A stretch of DNA of 64,000 nt from Sphingobium sp. JS3065. GTDB taxonomy: Bacteria > Pseudomonadota > Alphaproteobacteria > Sphingomonadales > Sphingomonadaceae. Of the stretch, positions 41,703 to 49,881 are shown in pieces. The notes beneath the pieces were generated by a model. The model was not told the origin of the DNA and did not search any database. It saw only the letters and a list, made by a program, of their open reading frames with translations. Every line of letters begins with the position of its first letter. Position 1 is the first letter of the stretch. Both the position numbers and the translations under genes were made by a program. Location: assembly GCF_026427355.1 (NCBI RefSeq), contig NZ_CP102664.1, positions 2,108,001 to 2,172,000 on the forward strand, read 5' to 3'.

Positions 41703-44162
41703 ATGACTGCCCCGCCCATCCCCCTGCCCATCAACGCCGTGTTGCCCGAACTGCTCGCTCATCTGCGAAACGGAAGCAATGCGGTGCTGGTGGCCCCGCC
41801 GGGCGCAGGCAAGACGACCGCCGTGGGCCCCGCCCTGTTGAACGAACCCTGGTGCACGGGCCAGATCCTGCTGCTTTCGCCCCGGCGGCTGGCGGCGCGG
41901 GCGGCGGCGGAGCGCATTGCCGAACTGATGGGCGAGGATGTGGGCGGCATGGTCGGCTATGCGACGCGCCTGGATTCGAAGGCATCCAGGGCCACAAGGC
42001 TGCTGGTGCTGACCGAGGGCATTTTCGTCCGGCGGATTCAGGACGATCCGGAGCTTTCAGGCATCTCCGCCGTCCTGTTCGACGAAGTGCATGAGCGCAG
42101 CCTGGACGGCGATTTCGGGCTGGCGCTAGCCCTTGACGCGCAGGGCGCGCTGCGGCCCGACCTGCGCATCGTGCCCATGTCCGCGACGCTGGACGGGGCA
42201 CGCTTTGCCGCGCTGTTGGACGGCGCTCCCGTGGTGGAGAGCGAAGGCCGCATCCAGCCGCTGGAGCTGCGTCCTGTCGGGCGCGCAACGGAAAGGCGGA
42301 TCGAGGATGAGATGGCGGCGACCATCCGCCGTGCGCTGAGCGAGGAGTCCGAGGGCGATCTGCTCGCCTTCCTGCCCGGCGTGGCGGAGATCGAGCGGAC
42401 GGCGGAGCGACTGGATGGAGCGGGGGTGGAAGTCCACAAGCTGCACGGGTCGCTCGATCCGGCGGCGCAGCGGGCGGCGATCCGACCTTCGCGGGAAGGA
42501 CGGCGGAAAGTCATCCTGGCTACCTCCATCGCGGAGACCAGCCTGACCATCGACGGCGTGCGGATCGTGGTGGACAGCGGGCTGGCGCGGCGGCCCCGCT
42601 ATGACCGGGCGGCTGGCGTGACGCGGCTCGTGACAGAGCGGGCCAGCCAGGCGGCGGCGACCCAGCGCGCGGGCCGCGCGGCGCGCCAGCGGCCGGGCGT
42701 CGCCTACCGCCTGTGGGAAGCGGCGGCTACGGCGGGCATGCCGCCCTTCGACCCGCCGGAGATTTTGGAGAGCGACCTTTCCAGCCTGATCCTCGACTGC
42801 GCGCTCTGGGGCGTGAGCGATCCGGGCGACCTGCGCTGGCTGGACGCGCCGCCCGCCGCCGCGGTGGCGGAAGCGCGAAAACGGCTGACCGTGCTGGAGG
42901 CGCTGGACGCGGACGGGCGGATCACCGCACATGGCAAGGCGCTGGCGAAGCTGCCGCTGGAACCGCGCATCGGCCATATGCTGGTGCGGGCGGGTGAAAT
43001 GGGACTGGCGGAGATCGCGGCGGAGATCGCTGTCTTGCTGGGCGAGCGCGGCGTGGGCGGGCAGGATACCGACCTGTCGCAGCGGCGGATGCGCTGGCGG
43101 CGGGAGAACGGCAAGCGGGCCGATGCGGCACGCGCCATGGCGAGGCGGTGGGCCAAATTAGCCCCCCGCCCGCTTGGGGAAGGCGGCGGGGGCGGTCATG
43201 AAACCGGCATCTGTCTCGCTCTCGCCTTCCCTGACCGCGTGTCCAGGCGCCGCTCGGCCGACGGCGCGGATTGGGCCAGCGTCGGCGGGCGCGGCTTCCG
43301 GCTCGACCCGCTCAACCCCCTGGCGCGGGAGGAATGGCTGGCGGTCGGAGAGGTTCAAGGAAGCGCCGCTGGCGCCCGCATCCTCTCCGCCGCGCCGATC
43401 AGCGAGGCGGAGGTCATCGCCCTGTTCGGCGCCCGCATCGCGGAGCATCGCACGGTGCGCTTCCGTTCCGCCAATGGCGGGATAGAGGCGCTGCGGGAAC
43501 GACGGCTGGGCGCGGTCAGGCTGTCCTCCGGCTCTGACGACCGCCCCGATCCCGAAGCGGTGGTCGCTGCCCTGGCCGAAGGCGTGCGCCAGGGCGGGCT
43601 GGACCTGCTCCCCTGGTCCGACGCGGCGCGTTCGCTCCGGATGCGGGCGGAATTTGCGGGGGTGGAGGCGCTGTCGGACGCAGCCTTGATGGAAACGCTG
43701 GACGAATGGCTGCCGCCGCTCCTGCAAGGCAAGCGCCGCCTGTCGGACATCGATCGGTCGCAGCTTTCCGGCGTCCTCGATGGGCTGATCGGCTGGGACG
43801 GCAAGCAGCAGGTCGACCGGCTCGCTCCGCCCGATTTCCGCTCGCCCGCGGGCAGCCATCATGAAATCGACTATTCCGCAGAGGGAGGCCCCCGCGTCGA
43901 ATTGCGGGTGCAGGCGCTGTTCGGCCTGGCCGAGCATCCGGTGGTGGGCAGCCGGCGCATTCCGCTTGTCCTCTCGCTCACCTCGCCGGCGGGGCGGCCG
44001 ATCCAGACGACGCGCGACCTGCCCGGCTTCTGGGCTGGAAGCTGGAATGCGATCGCCAAGGAGATGCGCGGGCGCTACCCCAAGCATCCCTGGCCCGACG
44101 ATCCGGCGGCGGCCAGCGCCACTTTGCGCACGAAACGCGCCGACACCAGGGGCAAGCCTTGA
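41703..44162 (+). CDS. hrpB: ATP-dependent helicase HrpB
   Basis: An 819-residue DEAH-box helicase. Motifs in order: Walker A APPGAGKTT (about residues 35-43), SPRRLAARAAAERIAE, the DEVHERSLDGDF box (DEVH rather than DEAH, normal for HrpB), PMSATLDG, LATSIAETSLTIDGV and QRAGRAARQRPGVAYRLW; then helicase-associated domains and the HrpB C-terminal domain (GLIGWDGKQQVDRLAPPDFRSPAGSHHEIDY). RNA or DNA substrate and biological role are unclear in most bacteria. A glycine run (LGEGGGGGHETG) replaces a short linker near residue 495; otherwise the length is normal. The ATG at 41703 was picked over one 36 bases upstream. Confidence 0.94.
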   Translation: MTAPPIPLPINAVLPELLAHLRNGSNAVLVAPPGAGKTTAVGPALLNEPWCTGQILLLSPRRLAARAAAERIAELMGEDVGGMVGYATRLDSKASRATRLLVLTEGIFVRRIQDDPELSGISAVLFDEVHERSLDGDFGLALALDAQGALRPDLRIVPMSATLDGARFAALLDGAPVVESEGRIQPLELRPVGRATERRIEDEMAATIRRALSEESEGDLLAFLPGVAEIERTAERLDGAGVEVHKLHGSLDPAAQRAAIRPSREGRRKVILATSIAETSLTIDGVRIVVDSGLARRPRYDRAAGVTRLVTERASQAAATQRAGRAARQRPGVAYRLWEAAATAGMPPFDPPEILESDLSSLILDCALWGVSDPGDLRWLDAPPAAAVAEARKRLTVLEALDADGRITAHGKALAKLPLEPRIGHMLVRAGEMGLAEIAAEIAVLLGERGVGGQDTDLSQRRMRWRRENGKRADAARAMARRWAKLAPRPLGEGGGGGHETGICLALAFPDRVSRRRSADGADWASVGGRGFRLDPLNPLAREEWLAVGEVQGSAAGARILSAAPISEAEVIALFGARIAEHRTVRFRSANGGIEALRERRLGAVRLSSGSDDRPDPEAVVAALAEGVRQGGLDLLPWSDAARSLRMRAEFAGVEALSDAALMETLDEWLPPLLQGKRRLSDIDRSQLSGVLDGLIGWDGKQQVDRLAPPDFRSPAGSHHEIDYSAEGGPRVELRVQALFGLAEHPVVGSRRIPLVLSLTSPAGRPIQTTRDLPGFWAGSWNAIAKEMRGRYPKHPWPDDPAAASATLRTKRADTRGKP

Positions 44163-44220
44163 CTTCCGCTCGCCCGCTGGTGCAACGCAGCACCGAATTC
44201 CCTCAGGAGTCTTTATCGCG

Positions 44221-44499
44221 ATGAGCGCGCGCATTTATCAGATCCAGAAGAACGCCCTGCAATCCGGCAAGGCGCTAACCCGTAAATGGGTGCTGGAATA
44301 TGCGCCCGCCGAGGCGAAGAAGCCCGATCCGCTGACCGGCTGGGCCGGGTCTGGCGACATGAAGCAGCAGATCAAGCTGAGCTTTTCCTCCGAAGAGGCC
44401 GCGCGCGCCTATGCGGAGCGGGAGGGCATCGCCTATACGGTGATCCCGACCGCGCCGAAGACGTTGAAAATTCAGGCCTACGCGGACAATTTCCGGTAA
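44221..44499 (+). CDS. NDUFS4-like ETC complex I subunit
   Basis: A 92-residue protein of the complex I 18 kDa (NDUFS4) family found in alphaproteobacteria and mitochondria. ARIYQIQKNALQSGKALTRKWVLEYAPAEAKKPDPLTGWAGSGD and the closing VIPTAPKTLKIQAYADNF are family signatures. It is an accessory subunit that stabilises NADH:ubiquinone oxidoreductase at the cytoplasmic arm. It is coded alone here, away from a nuo operon, as is usual in this group. Confidence 0.92.
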   Translation: MSARIYQIQKNALQSGKALTRKWVLEYAPAEAKKPDPLTGWAGSGDMKQQIKLSFSSEEAARAYAEREGIAYTVIPTAPKTLKIQAYADNFR

Positions 44500-44524
44500 T
44501 TTGCCGGGGCGCTCGAAGACCGCC

Positions 44525-44572
44525 CCCTCAATCCTCCGTCATGCTGAAACGAGTTCAGCATGACGTTGAGGG
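44525..44572. terminator. Bidirectional hairpin between convergent genes
   Basis: The perfect 11 bp stem GTCATGCTGAA/TTCAGCATGAC (44538-44548 with 44554-44564) is extended after a small interior gap by CCCTCAA/TTGAGGG (44525-44531 with 44566-44572). The GTCATGCTGAA core is a widespread alphaproteobacterial repeat. It separates the NDUFS4-like gene and the DUF5706 gene, so it probably stops both transcripts. Confidence 0.75.
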
Positions 44573-44589
44573 TCGGTGAACTGCTCCGC

Positions 44590-45111
44590 TCAACGCCACC
44601 CCAGCCCCAAATCCACCACCAGCGCGATAAAACTCGCCACCACGCCGGTCAGGAATAGGCGATAGGCATAGCCCAGCCAGCGATATTTCCGCCGCTGGAG
44701 CACCTGTCCATTCTGATACATATCCCGCAGCATCGCCCGGCACAGCGCATCGTCATCGGACATCAGCGCCATCATCCGATCGCTGAACTCCGCCTCGCTG
44801 AGGCTGGTGAAGATGCCGAAAAACAGCAGATTGTCGCCCTCCCCCACGCTGCCGCGCGACTGGCTGACGCTGGGCAACACCGCCAGGATCGCGCAGGTCG
44901 CGGCCAGGAACACGCCCACCGCCAACAGCGCCACCGGCCAGACCAGCGCGCCCGACCGCAACTGCGCGACGCACAGGGTGAAGATCACCATCGACGCGCC
45001 GATCAGCATGTTCGCCTTCTGATCGGCCATCTGGCTGAGTTGCATATTGGTCTGGACCGCGGTGCGCAGCAGGTGGATCGCATTGGCCACCGGAACATTG
45101 GTTGCGTCCAT
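44590..45111 (-). CDS. DUF5706 membrane protein, Pycsar effector (PycTM)-like
   Basis: A 173-residue membrane protein. An N-terminal amphipathic stretch (AIHLLRTAVQTNMQLSQMADQKANMLIGASMVIFTL) leads into two membrane helices (about residues 35-52 and 58-82), a cytoplasmic middle with acidic SDDDALCRAMLRDMYQNGQVL, and a last helix near the C-terminus (LFLTGVVASFIALVVDL). The ADQKANMLIGASM motif and TM layout match DUF5706, the family of the PycTM effectors that kill or arrest phage-infected cells on sensing a cyclic pyrimidine nucleotide. No cyclase gene lies next to it. The ATG at 45111 is preferred; an upstream in-frame start would overlap the divergent ACP gene leader. Confidence 0.7.
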   Translation of the reverse strand: MDATNVPVANAIHLLRTAVQTNMQLSQMADQKANMLIGASMVIFTLCVAQLRSGALVWPVALLAVGVFLAATCAILAVLPSVSQSRGSVGEGDNLLFFGIFTSLSEAEFSDRMMALMSDDDALCRAMLRDMYQNGQVLQRRKYRWLGYAYRLFLTGVVASFIALVVDLGLGWR

Positions 45112-45224
45112 CTTTTCCCCCTCCCCTTTTTGGCGACAGTCATGCCCGATTGCCGCCTTATTCCCTTGCCAAACAGCGACGCTTGAGGGCAAAAGCCGCT
45201 CTTTCACGGAAAGCACCACGGATA

Positions 45225-45467
45225 ATGACGGATCGCCAGCCAATTTTCGACAGCGTTTTGAGCCAGATCGCTCCCTTCAACAAAAAGGGCGTGGAATTGA
45301 CCGAAGCCACCAGCTTCGCGGGCGATCTGGAGTGGGACAGCCTGACCGTGATGGACTTCGTAGCGGCGATCGAAGACGAATTCGACATCATCATCACCAT
45401 GAACATGCAGGCCGAGATCGAGACCATCGGCCAGCTCGTGGACGCCGTGGCGAAGCTCAAGGGCTGA
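45225..45467 (+). CDS. Acyl carrier protein, sphingolipid-type
   Basis: An 80-residue acidic ACP with the 4'-phosphopantetheine site Ser39 in LEWDSLTVMDFVAAIEDEF. It precedes the serine palmitoyltransferase gene in the same direction, an arrangement seen in sphingolipid-producing alphaproteobacteria where a dedicated ACP delivers the fatty acyl chain. It is distinct from the housekeeping AcpP, which has DSLDTVEL-type flanks. It is divergent from the DUF5706 gene across 113 bases. Confidence 0.9.
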   Translation: MTDRQPIFDSVLSQIAPFNKKGVELTEATSFAGDLEWDSLTVMDFVAAIEDEFDIIITMNMQAEIETIGQLVDAVAKLKG

Positions 45468-45489
45468 AGCCGCCTGAAAATTCAACCGC

Positions 45490-45591
45490 CGTTCGGGCTG
45501 AGCGAAGTCGAAGCCCTTTTGCTGAACCAAGGCGAAGCGTGGAGCCTCGGCTCCGCTCGGCAAGAAGCTTCGACTTCGCTCAGCCCGAACG
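45490..45591. repeat. Large inverted repeat between ACP and serine palmitoyltransferase genes
   Basis: Two perfectly complementary 25-base arms (45490-45514 and 45567-45591), each with the GGGCTGAGCGAAGTCGAAG motif common as an intergenic repeat in alphaproteobacteria, enclose a 52-base loop. The structure would fold strongly in the mRNA between two genes that are expected to be co-expressed. Confidence 0.9.
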
Positions 45592-45611
45592 GTTTTGGGA
45601 CTATTGAGACA

Positions 45612-46835
45612 ATGACCGACGCCACGCAGACCCGCGACCTCTTCTCCAAATTCGACCCCTTGATCGCAGAGCGCGAGGCGCTGCTGGCGACAGGCGTGCG
45701 CGATCCCTTCGCGATCGTGATGGACGAGGTGAAATCTCCGACCCAGGCGGTCATCAAGGGCAAGGACACGATCCTGCTCGGCACCTATAATTATATGGGC
45801 ATGACCTTCGATCCGGACGTCGTCGCCGCGGGCAAGAAGGCGCTGGACGATTTCGGCGCGGGCACGACGGGCAGCCGCGTGCTGAACGGCACCTATCAGG
45901 GCCATAAGGAAGTCGAGGAAGCGCTCAAGGAATTTTACGGCACGACCGGCGCCATGGTCTTCTCGACCGGCTATCAGGCCAATCTGGGCATGATCTCCAC
46001 CCTGGCGGGCAAGGGCGACTATATCGTGCTGGACGCGGACAGCCACGCCTCCATCTATGACGGCTGCTTCCTGGGCGATGCGGAGATCGTCCGTTTCCGC
46101 CACAACAGCGTCGAGGATCTGGACAAGCGCCTTGGCCGCCTGCCCGCCGACGCGCTGAAGCTGGTCGTGCTGGAGGGGGTCTATTCGATGCTGGGCGACG
46201 TCGCCCCCCTGCCCGCCATGGTCGCGGCCATCCGCAAGCATCCCAATTGCATGATCCTGGTGGACGAGGCCCATGGCATGGGCTTTTTCGGTCCCAATGG
46301 CCGCGGCGTCTATGAAGAGCAGGGCGTGGAAAAGGACGTCGATTTCGTCGTCGGCACCTTCTCCAAATCGGTCGGCACGGTGGGCGGCTTCTGCGTGTCC
46401 AACCATCCCAAGTTCGAGGTGCTGCGCCTCGTCTGCCGTCCCTATGTCTTCACCGCGTCGCTGCCGCCCAGCGTCGTCGCCACCGCCGCGACCTCCATCC
46501 GCAAGCTGATGCATGCGGGGGAGAAGCGCGCCCATCTGTGGAAAAACAGCCAGCGGCTGCACAAGGGGCTGACCGACCTCGGCTTCAAGCTGGGCACGGA
46601 AACGCCGCAATCCGCGATCATCGCCGTCATCTTGACCGACCAGGCCCAGGCGGTGGCGATGTGGCAGGCGCTGCTGGAACTGGGTCTCTACGTCAACATG
46701 GCGCGTCCCCCGGCGACCCCGGCGGGCACCTTCCTGCTGCGCTGCTCGCTTTGCGCCGAACATAGCGACGAGCAGGTCGGCCAGATCATCGGAATGTTCG
46801 AAGCGGCAGGCAAGGCGACCGGTGCGATCGGCTGA
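45612..46835 (+). CDS. spt: Serine palmitoyltransferase
   Basis: A 407-residue soluble homodimeric PLP enzyme that condenses L-serine with an acyl thioester to 3-ketosphinganine, the first step of sphingolipid synthesis. It matches the Sphingomonas paucimobilis enzyme along its whole length as I recall it: KDTILLGTYNYMGMTFDPDV, GTTGSRVLNGTYQGH, DADSHASIYDG (His145 stacking on PLP), ILVDEAHGMGFFGPNGRGVYE (Asp218 and His221), and the PLP Lys252 in VGTFSKSVGTVGGF, ending ARPPATPAGTFLLRCSLCAEH. Sphingomonads use glycosphingolipids in place of lipopolysaccharide, so this gene should be important for the outer membrane. The ATG at 45612 is right after the inverted repeat. Confidence 0.96.
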   Translation: MTDATQTRDLFSKFDPLIAEREALLATGVRDPFAIVMDEVKSPTQAVIKGKDTILLGTYNYMGMTFDPDVVAAGKKALDDFGAGTTGSRVLNGTYQGHKEVEEALKEFYGTTGAMVFSTGYQANLGMISTLAGKGDYIVLDADSHASIYDGCFLGDAEIVRFRHNSVEDLDKRLGRLPADALKLVVLEGVYSMLGDVAPLPAMVAAIRKHPNCMILVDEAHGMGFFGPNGRGVYEEQGVEKDVDFVVGTFSKSVGTVGGFCVSNHPKFEVLRLVCRPYVFTASLPPSVVATAATSIRKLMHAGEKRAHLWKNSQRLHKGLTDLGFKLGTETPQSAIIAVILTDQAQAVAMWQALLELGLYVNMARPPATPAGTFLLRCSLCAEHSDEQVGQIIGMFEAAGKATGAIG

Positions 46836-46957
46836 TCGCGCGCGCCCATCGCACACACGGCAGGGCGGGCATTTATCGAGACGGAATTTCGCGGAAAATC
46901 GGAACCTTCCCCCTGCGGCATTTCTCGCTTAATGTTGTTCATCTAGTGTAACTGTCG

Positions 46958-48949
46958 ATGGCGGACGGCCTTTTCATGGATGAGCATGCGACCGGTTGGC
47001 GAGCGATCATAGCGCGCTTTCTGCCGCTGGTGCTGGTCGTCCTGCTGATCGGGTCGCTCGGCACGCTGCTGTACAGCGCCAGCCACGCCGCGCGCGACCA
47101 TGAGCGCGCGCTGAAGGAACAGCGCCGCAGTTTCGAGGTCATCGCCCTTGCCCGCGCTTTCGAGGCCAAGACCGCGCGGGCCGAGGTGACGCTGGCCCGC
47201 TATGTGATCAGCCTGGACCCCGATACGGGCCGGCTGTTCCAGGACCAGTGGCGCACCGCCGCCAGCCAGCTCAAGACCCTGGCCTATACCACCCGCCATT
47301 CCGACTGGCAGCGCGGCAATGTGATGGCGCTGCAGGCGGCGTTCGACCAGCGGGGCAAGACGTTGAGCGAGATCGGTCTGCGCACCACCTACGACCAGAA
47401 GATGGGCGCGCTCGCCCAGTTCCATCAGGCGGGCAAGTCCAGGGATTTGATGCGCATCGCGGCCCTGCTGACCCGGGTCATCCAGGCGGAAGATGCGCGG
47501 CTTCAGGAACGTAGCCAGGCCGTGTCCCTGGCCGGGGACCGCAATGCGTGGTTCGGCAAGACGTCGCAGCTTTTCGGCCTGGTCCTGCTGGTCTGCGTGC
47601 TGTTCGCGCTATGGTTCGCCAATGCCGCCTATAGCGAGCGGCGCAATGCCCGGCGGCAGGCGGAGGATGAGGCCGAGCGCGCCGACCGGCTGGAAGCGGC
47701 GGTCGCGGAACGCACGGCCGAACTGTCCGACGCCTATGAGCGGCTCAAGAAGGAAACCGCCGAACGCACCGCCGCCGAGGAAAATCTGCGCCAGATGCAG
47801 AAGATGGACGCCGTGGGCCAGCTTACCGGCGGGATCGCGCATGACTTCAACAATATGCTGGCGGTGGTGGTCGGCGGGCTGGAACTGGCCAAGCGCAAGC
47901 TGCGCCTGAAACCGCAGGAGGCCAGCCGCCACCTGGACAATGCGATGGAGGGGGCCAATCGCGCCGCCGCCCTCACCCGCCGCCTGCTGGCCTTCGCCCG
48001 GTCCGAACCGCTATTGCCCAACGCCGTCGATCCCGACGCGCTGGTGGCGGGCCTTTCGGATCTGATCGACCGGTCGATCGGCGATCAGATCACCATGGCA
48101 TTCGAAAAGGAAGCGCAAGGCTGGCGGATCTTCGTCGACCAGCATCAGATGGAAAATGCGATTTTGAACCTGTGCGTCAATGCACGGGATGCGATGGAGG
48201 GGCGCGGGCGCCTGCTCATCAGGACGGGTCAGGCCCTCTTGGCCCCGCATGAAATCGGGGAGTGCGCGGGCGGCGAATATGTGACGCTCAGCGTCAGCGA
48301 CGATGGCTGCGGCATGACGCCCCAAATCCTCTCCCGCGTGTTCGAACCCTTTTTCACGACCAAGCCGGTCGGCAAGGGAACGGGCCTGGGCCTCAGCCAG
48401 ATTTTCGGCTTCGTGCACCAGAGCGAGGGCGAAATCCGCATCGAATCCGAACCCGGCGAAGGTACGAGCGTCCACATCTACCTCCCCCGCCATATCAGCG
48501 CGGAGGGAGAGGATGCGGTCGACGGGCATGCGCCCGACCGGGAACCTGTCCTGCATCCGCCGACGCGCATCCTGGTGGTGGAGGACGATCCCCGCGTCCT
48601 CAACCAGACGATGGCGGCGCTGGCGGAACTCGGCCATCTGCCGGTCGCCTGCGATCATCCGTCAAAGGCAGCGAAGCTGCTGGGCAGCCATCGCGACATC
48701 GGCCTGATCATGAGCGACGTGCTGATGCCCGACATGACCGGGCCGGAAATGATCCGAACCCTGCCTGCCGTCTACGCCCATCTGCCGGTATTGTTCGTCA
48801 CCGGCTATGCGGGCGACATCGCCGAAGGCACGGATTTCGGAGGCCATGAAGTGCTGCGCAAGCCCTATACGCTGACCGGCCTCGCCCAGGCGCTGTCCAA
48901 CGCCTTCAGCGGATCGCACCACCCCGGAACAGCCGCGGCAGCAGAGTGA
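46958..48949 (+). CDS. Hybrid sensor histidine kinase/response regulator
   Basis: A 663-residue membrane sensor. TM1 (about 17-39) and TM2 (about 205-225) flank a periplasmic helical CHASE3-like domain; a coiled coil (AERADRLEAAVAERTAELSDAYERLKKETAERTAAE) leads to the dimerisation H-box QLTGGIAHDFNNMLAVVVGGLE, then the ATPase boxes (NLCVNARDAM, DDGCGM, FEPFFTTKPVGKGTGLGLS) and a C-terminal receiver with IMSDVLMPDMTG as phospho-acceptor region and the conserved Lys in VLRKPYT. No separate regulator gene is adjacent. Its 3' end overlaps the convergent TAM41-like gene by 44 bases. The signal is unknown. Confidence 0.92.
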   Translation: MADGLFMDEHATGWRAIIARFLPLVLVVLLIGSLGTLLYSASHAARDHERALKEQRRSFEVIALARAFEAKTARAEVTLARYVISLDPDTGRLFQDQWRTAASQLKTLAYTTRHSDWQRGNVMALQAAFDQRGKTLSEIGLRTTYDQKMGALAQFHQAGKSRDLMRIAALLTRVIQAEDARLQERSQAVSLAGDRNAWFGKTSQLFGLVLLVCVLFALWFANAAYSERRNARRQAEDEAERADRLEAAVAERTAELSDAYERLKKETAERTAAEENLRQMQKMDAVGQLTGGIAHDFNNMLAVVVGGLELAKRKLRLKPQEASRHLDNAMEGANRAAALTRRLLAFARSEPLLPNAVDPDALVAGLSDLIDRSIGDQITMAFEKEAQGWRIFVDQHQMENAILNLCVNARDAMEGRGRLLIRTGQALLAPHEIGECAGGEYVTLSVSDDGCGMTPQILSRVFEPFFTTKPVGKGTGLGLSQIFGFVHQSEGEIRIESEPGEGTSVHIYLPRHISAEGEDAVDGHAPDREPVLHPPTRILVVEDDPRVLNQTMAALAELGHLPVACDHPSKAAKLLGSHRDIGLIMSDVLMPDMTGPEMIRTLPAVYAHLPVLFVTGYAGDIAEGTDFGGHEVLRKPYTLTGLAQALSNAFSGSHHPGTAAAAE

Positions 48950-49787
48950 GCGCGCCGATCAGTGGCCAGCGGCGCTGCCAGGGCTTGATCTCGATTTGCG
49001 TGCCCGCGTGGCGGTTGATCTTCCACGCGAGATAATCGATGCCGCCCGCATAGGTGAAGCTGGCCTTGGCAAGGCGGATGACGGAGAGCCATTTGCCCCG
49101 CCTTTGCAGCCGCCGCCAGCGAATGGCGGCCTGATCCGGGGCGAGCGACGACGGCAGGCCCCGCGCCAGCGCAGCCTCCCCGAAGCGGCGATAACGGTCG
49201 GGATCGGCGTCGACGATGGAAAGCGAACGCCCCTTCCGCTCCGCGCGCAGCTCCGCGCCATAGGTCAGGGTGAAGCCGGTCCGCCAAAGCGACAGCACGT
49301 CCTTCTCCCCGGCCATCGGGCGGGCGAGCGACAGCAGGGTTGGCGTGGCACCAGCGACCGCGCCGATGGCCCGCCGGCGGGCAAGGTCGTCCGCCGCCCA
49401 TAGCAGCCGGGCAGGCTGGGCAAAACGCGCCCAGACCGAGACATTGTCGGCGGCGGGACCGTTGAGGCGCGCAAAGTCAGCCTCCGACAGGACGGCATAT
49501 TTGGCGATCAGGCCGTTATGTTCGAACGGAAAGACATTGGGCGGGATCAGCCGGTTGGCCGTCGCGAGCCAGCGCTGTCCATAGGCGGCGCGATAGTCCG
49601 ACACGATCAGGTAGAAATCCAGCATCAGCCCGTCGAGATTCTTCTCCCGCAGGCAGGAGCCGTAAAAGAGCACCGCACGCGAGGCATGAGGGTATCTGGC
49701 CGCCAAAGCGCCAGCCATGGCAGCCGCTCGCGGATCGGCGGGGCCGGCGAGTTCGGCGGTGACGAGGGAGAGAAAAGTTTCGGGCAT
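48906..49787 (-). CDS. TAM41/Mmp37-like predicted nucleotidyltransferase-fold protein
   Basis: A 293-residue protein whose centre recalls mitochondrial TAM41 (CDP-diacylglycerol synthase): AVLFYGSCLREKNLDGLMLDFYLIVSDYRAAY has the G-S...D-F spacing of the nucleotidyltransferase active site, and GLIAKYAVLSEADFARLNG recalls the IKYGVVS strand. The C-terminal region is basic and tryptophan rich with no long membrane helix. If the likeness is right it would activate a lipid or lipid-like phosphate with CTP. Nearness to spt makes a sphingolipid head-group role conceivable, but that is speculation. The initiating ATG at 49787 gives MPETFLSLVTAEL. Confidence 0.5.
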   Translation of the reverse strand: MPETFLSLVTAELAGPADPRAAAMAGALAARYPHASRAVLFYGSCLREKNLDGLMLDFYLIVSDYRAAYGQRWLATANRLIPPNVFPFEHNGLIAKYAVLSEADFARLNGPAADNVSVWARFAQPARLLWAADDLARRRAIGAVAGATPTLLSLARPMAGEKDVLSLWRTGFTLTYGAELRAERKGRSLSIVDADPDRYRRFGEAALARGLPSSLAPDQAAIRWRRLQRRGKWLSVIRLAKASFTYAGGIDYLAWKINRHAGTQIEIKPWQRRWPLIGALTLLPRLFRGGAIR

Positions 49788-49810
49788 CGGTCCTGCTGGG
49801 CACTTCGCGA

Positions 49811-49868
49811 TCCTGCGAAGGCAGGAGTCCAGATCAAAGGGCGGAACTGGACTCCTGCCTTCGCAGGA
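49811..49868. repeat. Inverted repeat with 22-base perfect arms
   Basis: Arms at 49811-49832 and 49847-49868 (TCCTGCGAAGGCAGGAGTCCAG and its complement in outline) are joined by a 14-base loop. The motif is a common intergenic repeat in sphingomonads. It lies 14 bases past the stop of the DUF938 gene and probably terminates the gcv operon transcript. Confidence 0.88.
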
Positions 49869-49881
49869 GCGCGGCTGTCTT

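Noticed and set aside
40476..41762. Minus-strand 428-codon frame over the TSUP gene
   Set aside because: Low-complexity Gln/Arg/His composition and full overlap with two well-supported genes show it is a frame shadow.
45204..46856. Minus-strand 550-codon frame over the serine palmitoyltransferase gene
   Set aside because: It is antisense to a clearly recognised enzyme and has no family features.
46836..46957. EcfG (general stress) type promoter before the histidine kinase
   Set aside because: A GGAACC motif is present, but no CGTT at the expected spacing follows, so the promoter call is not supported.
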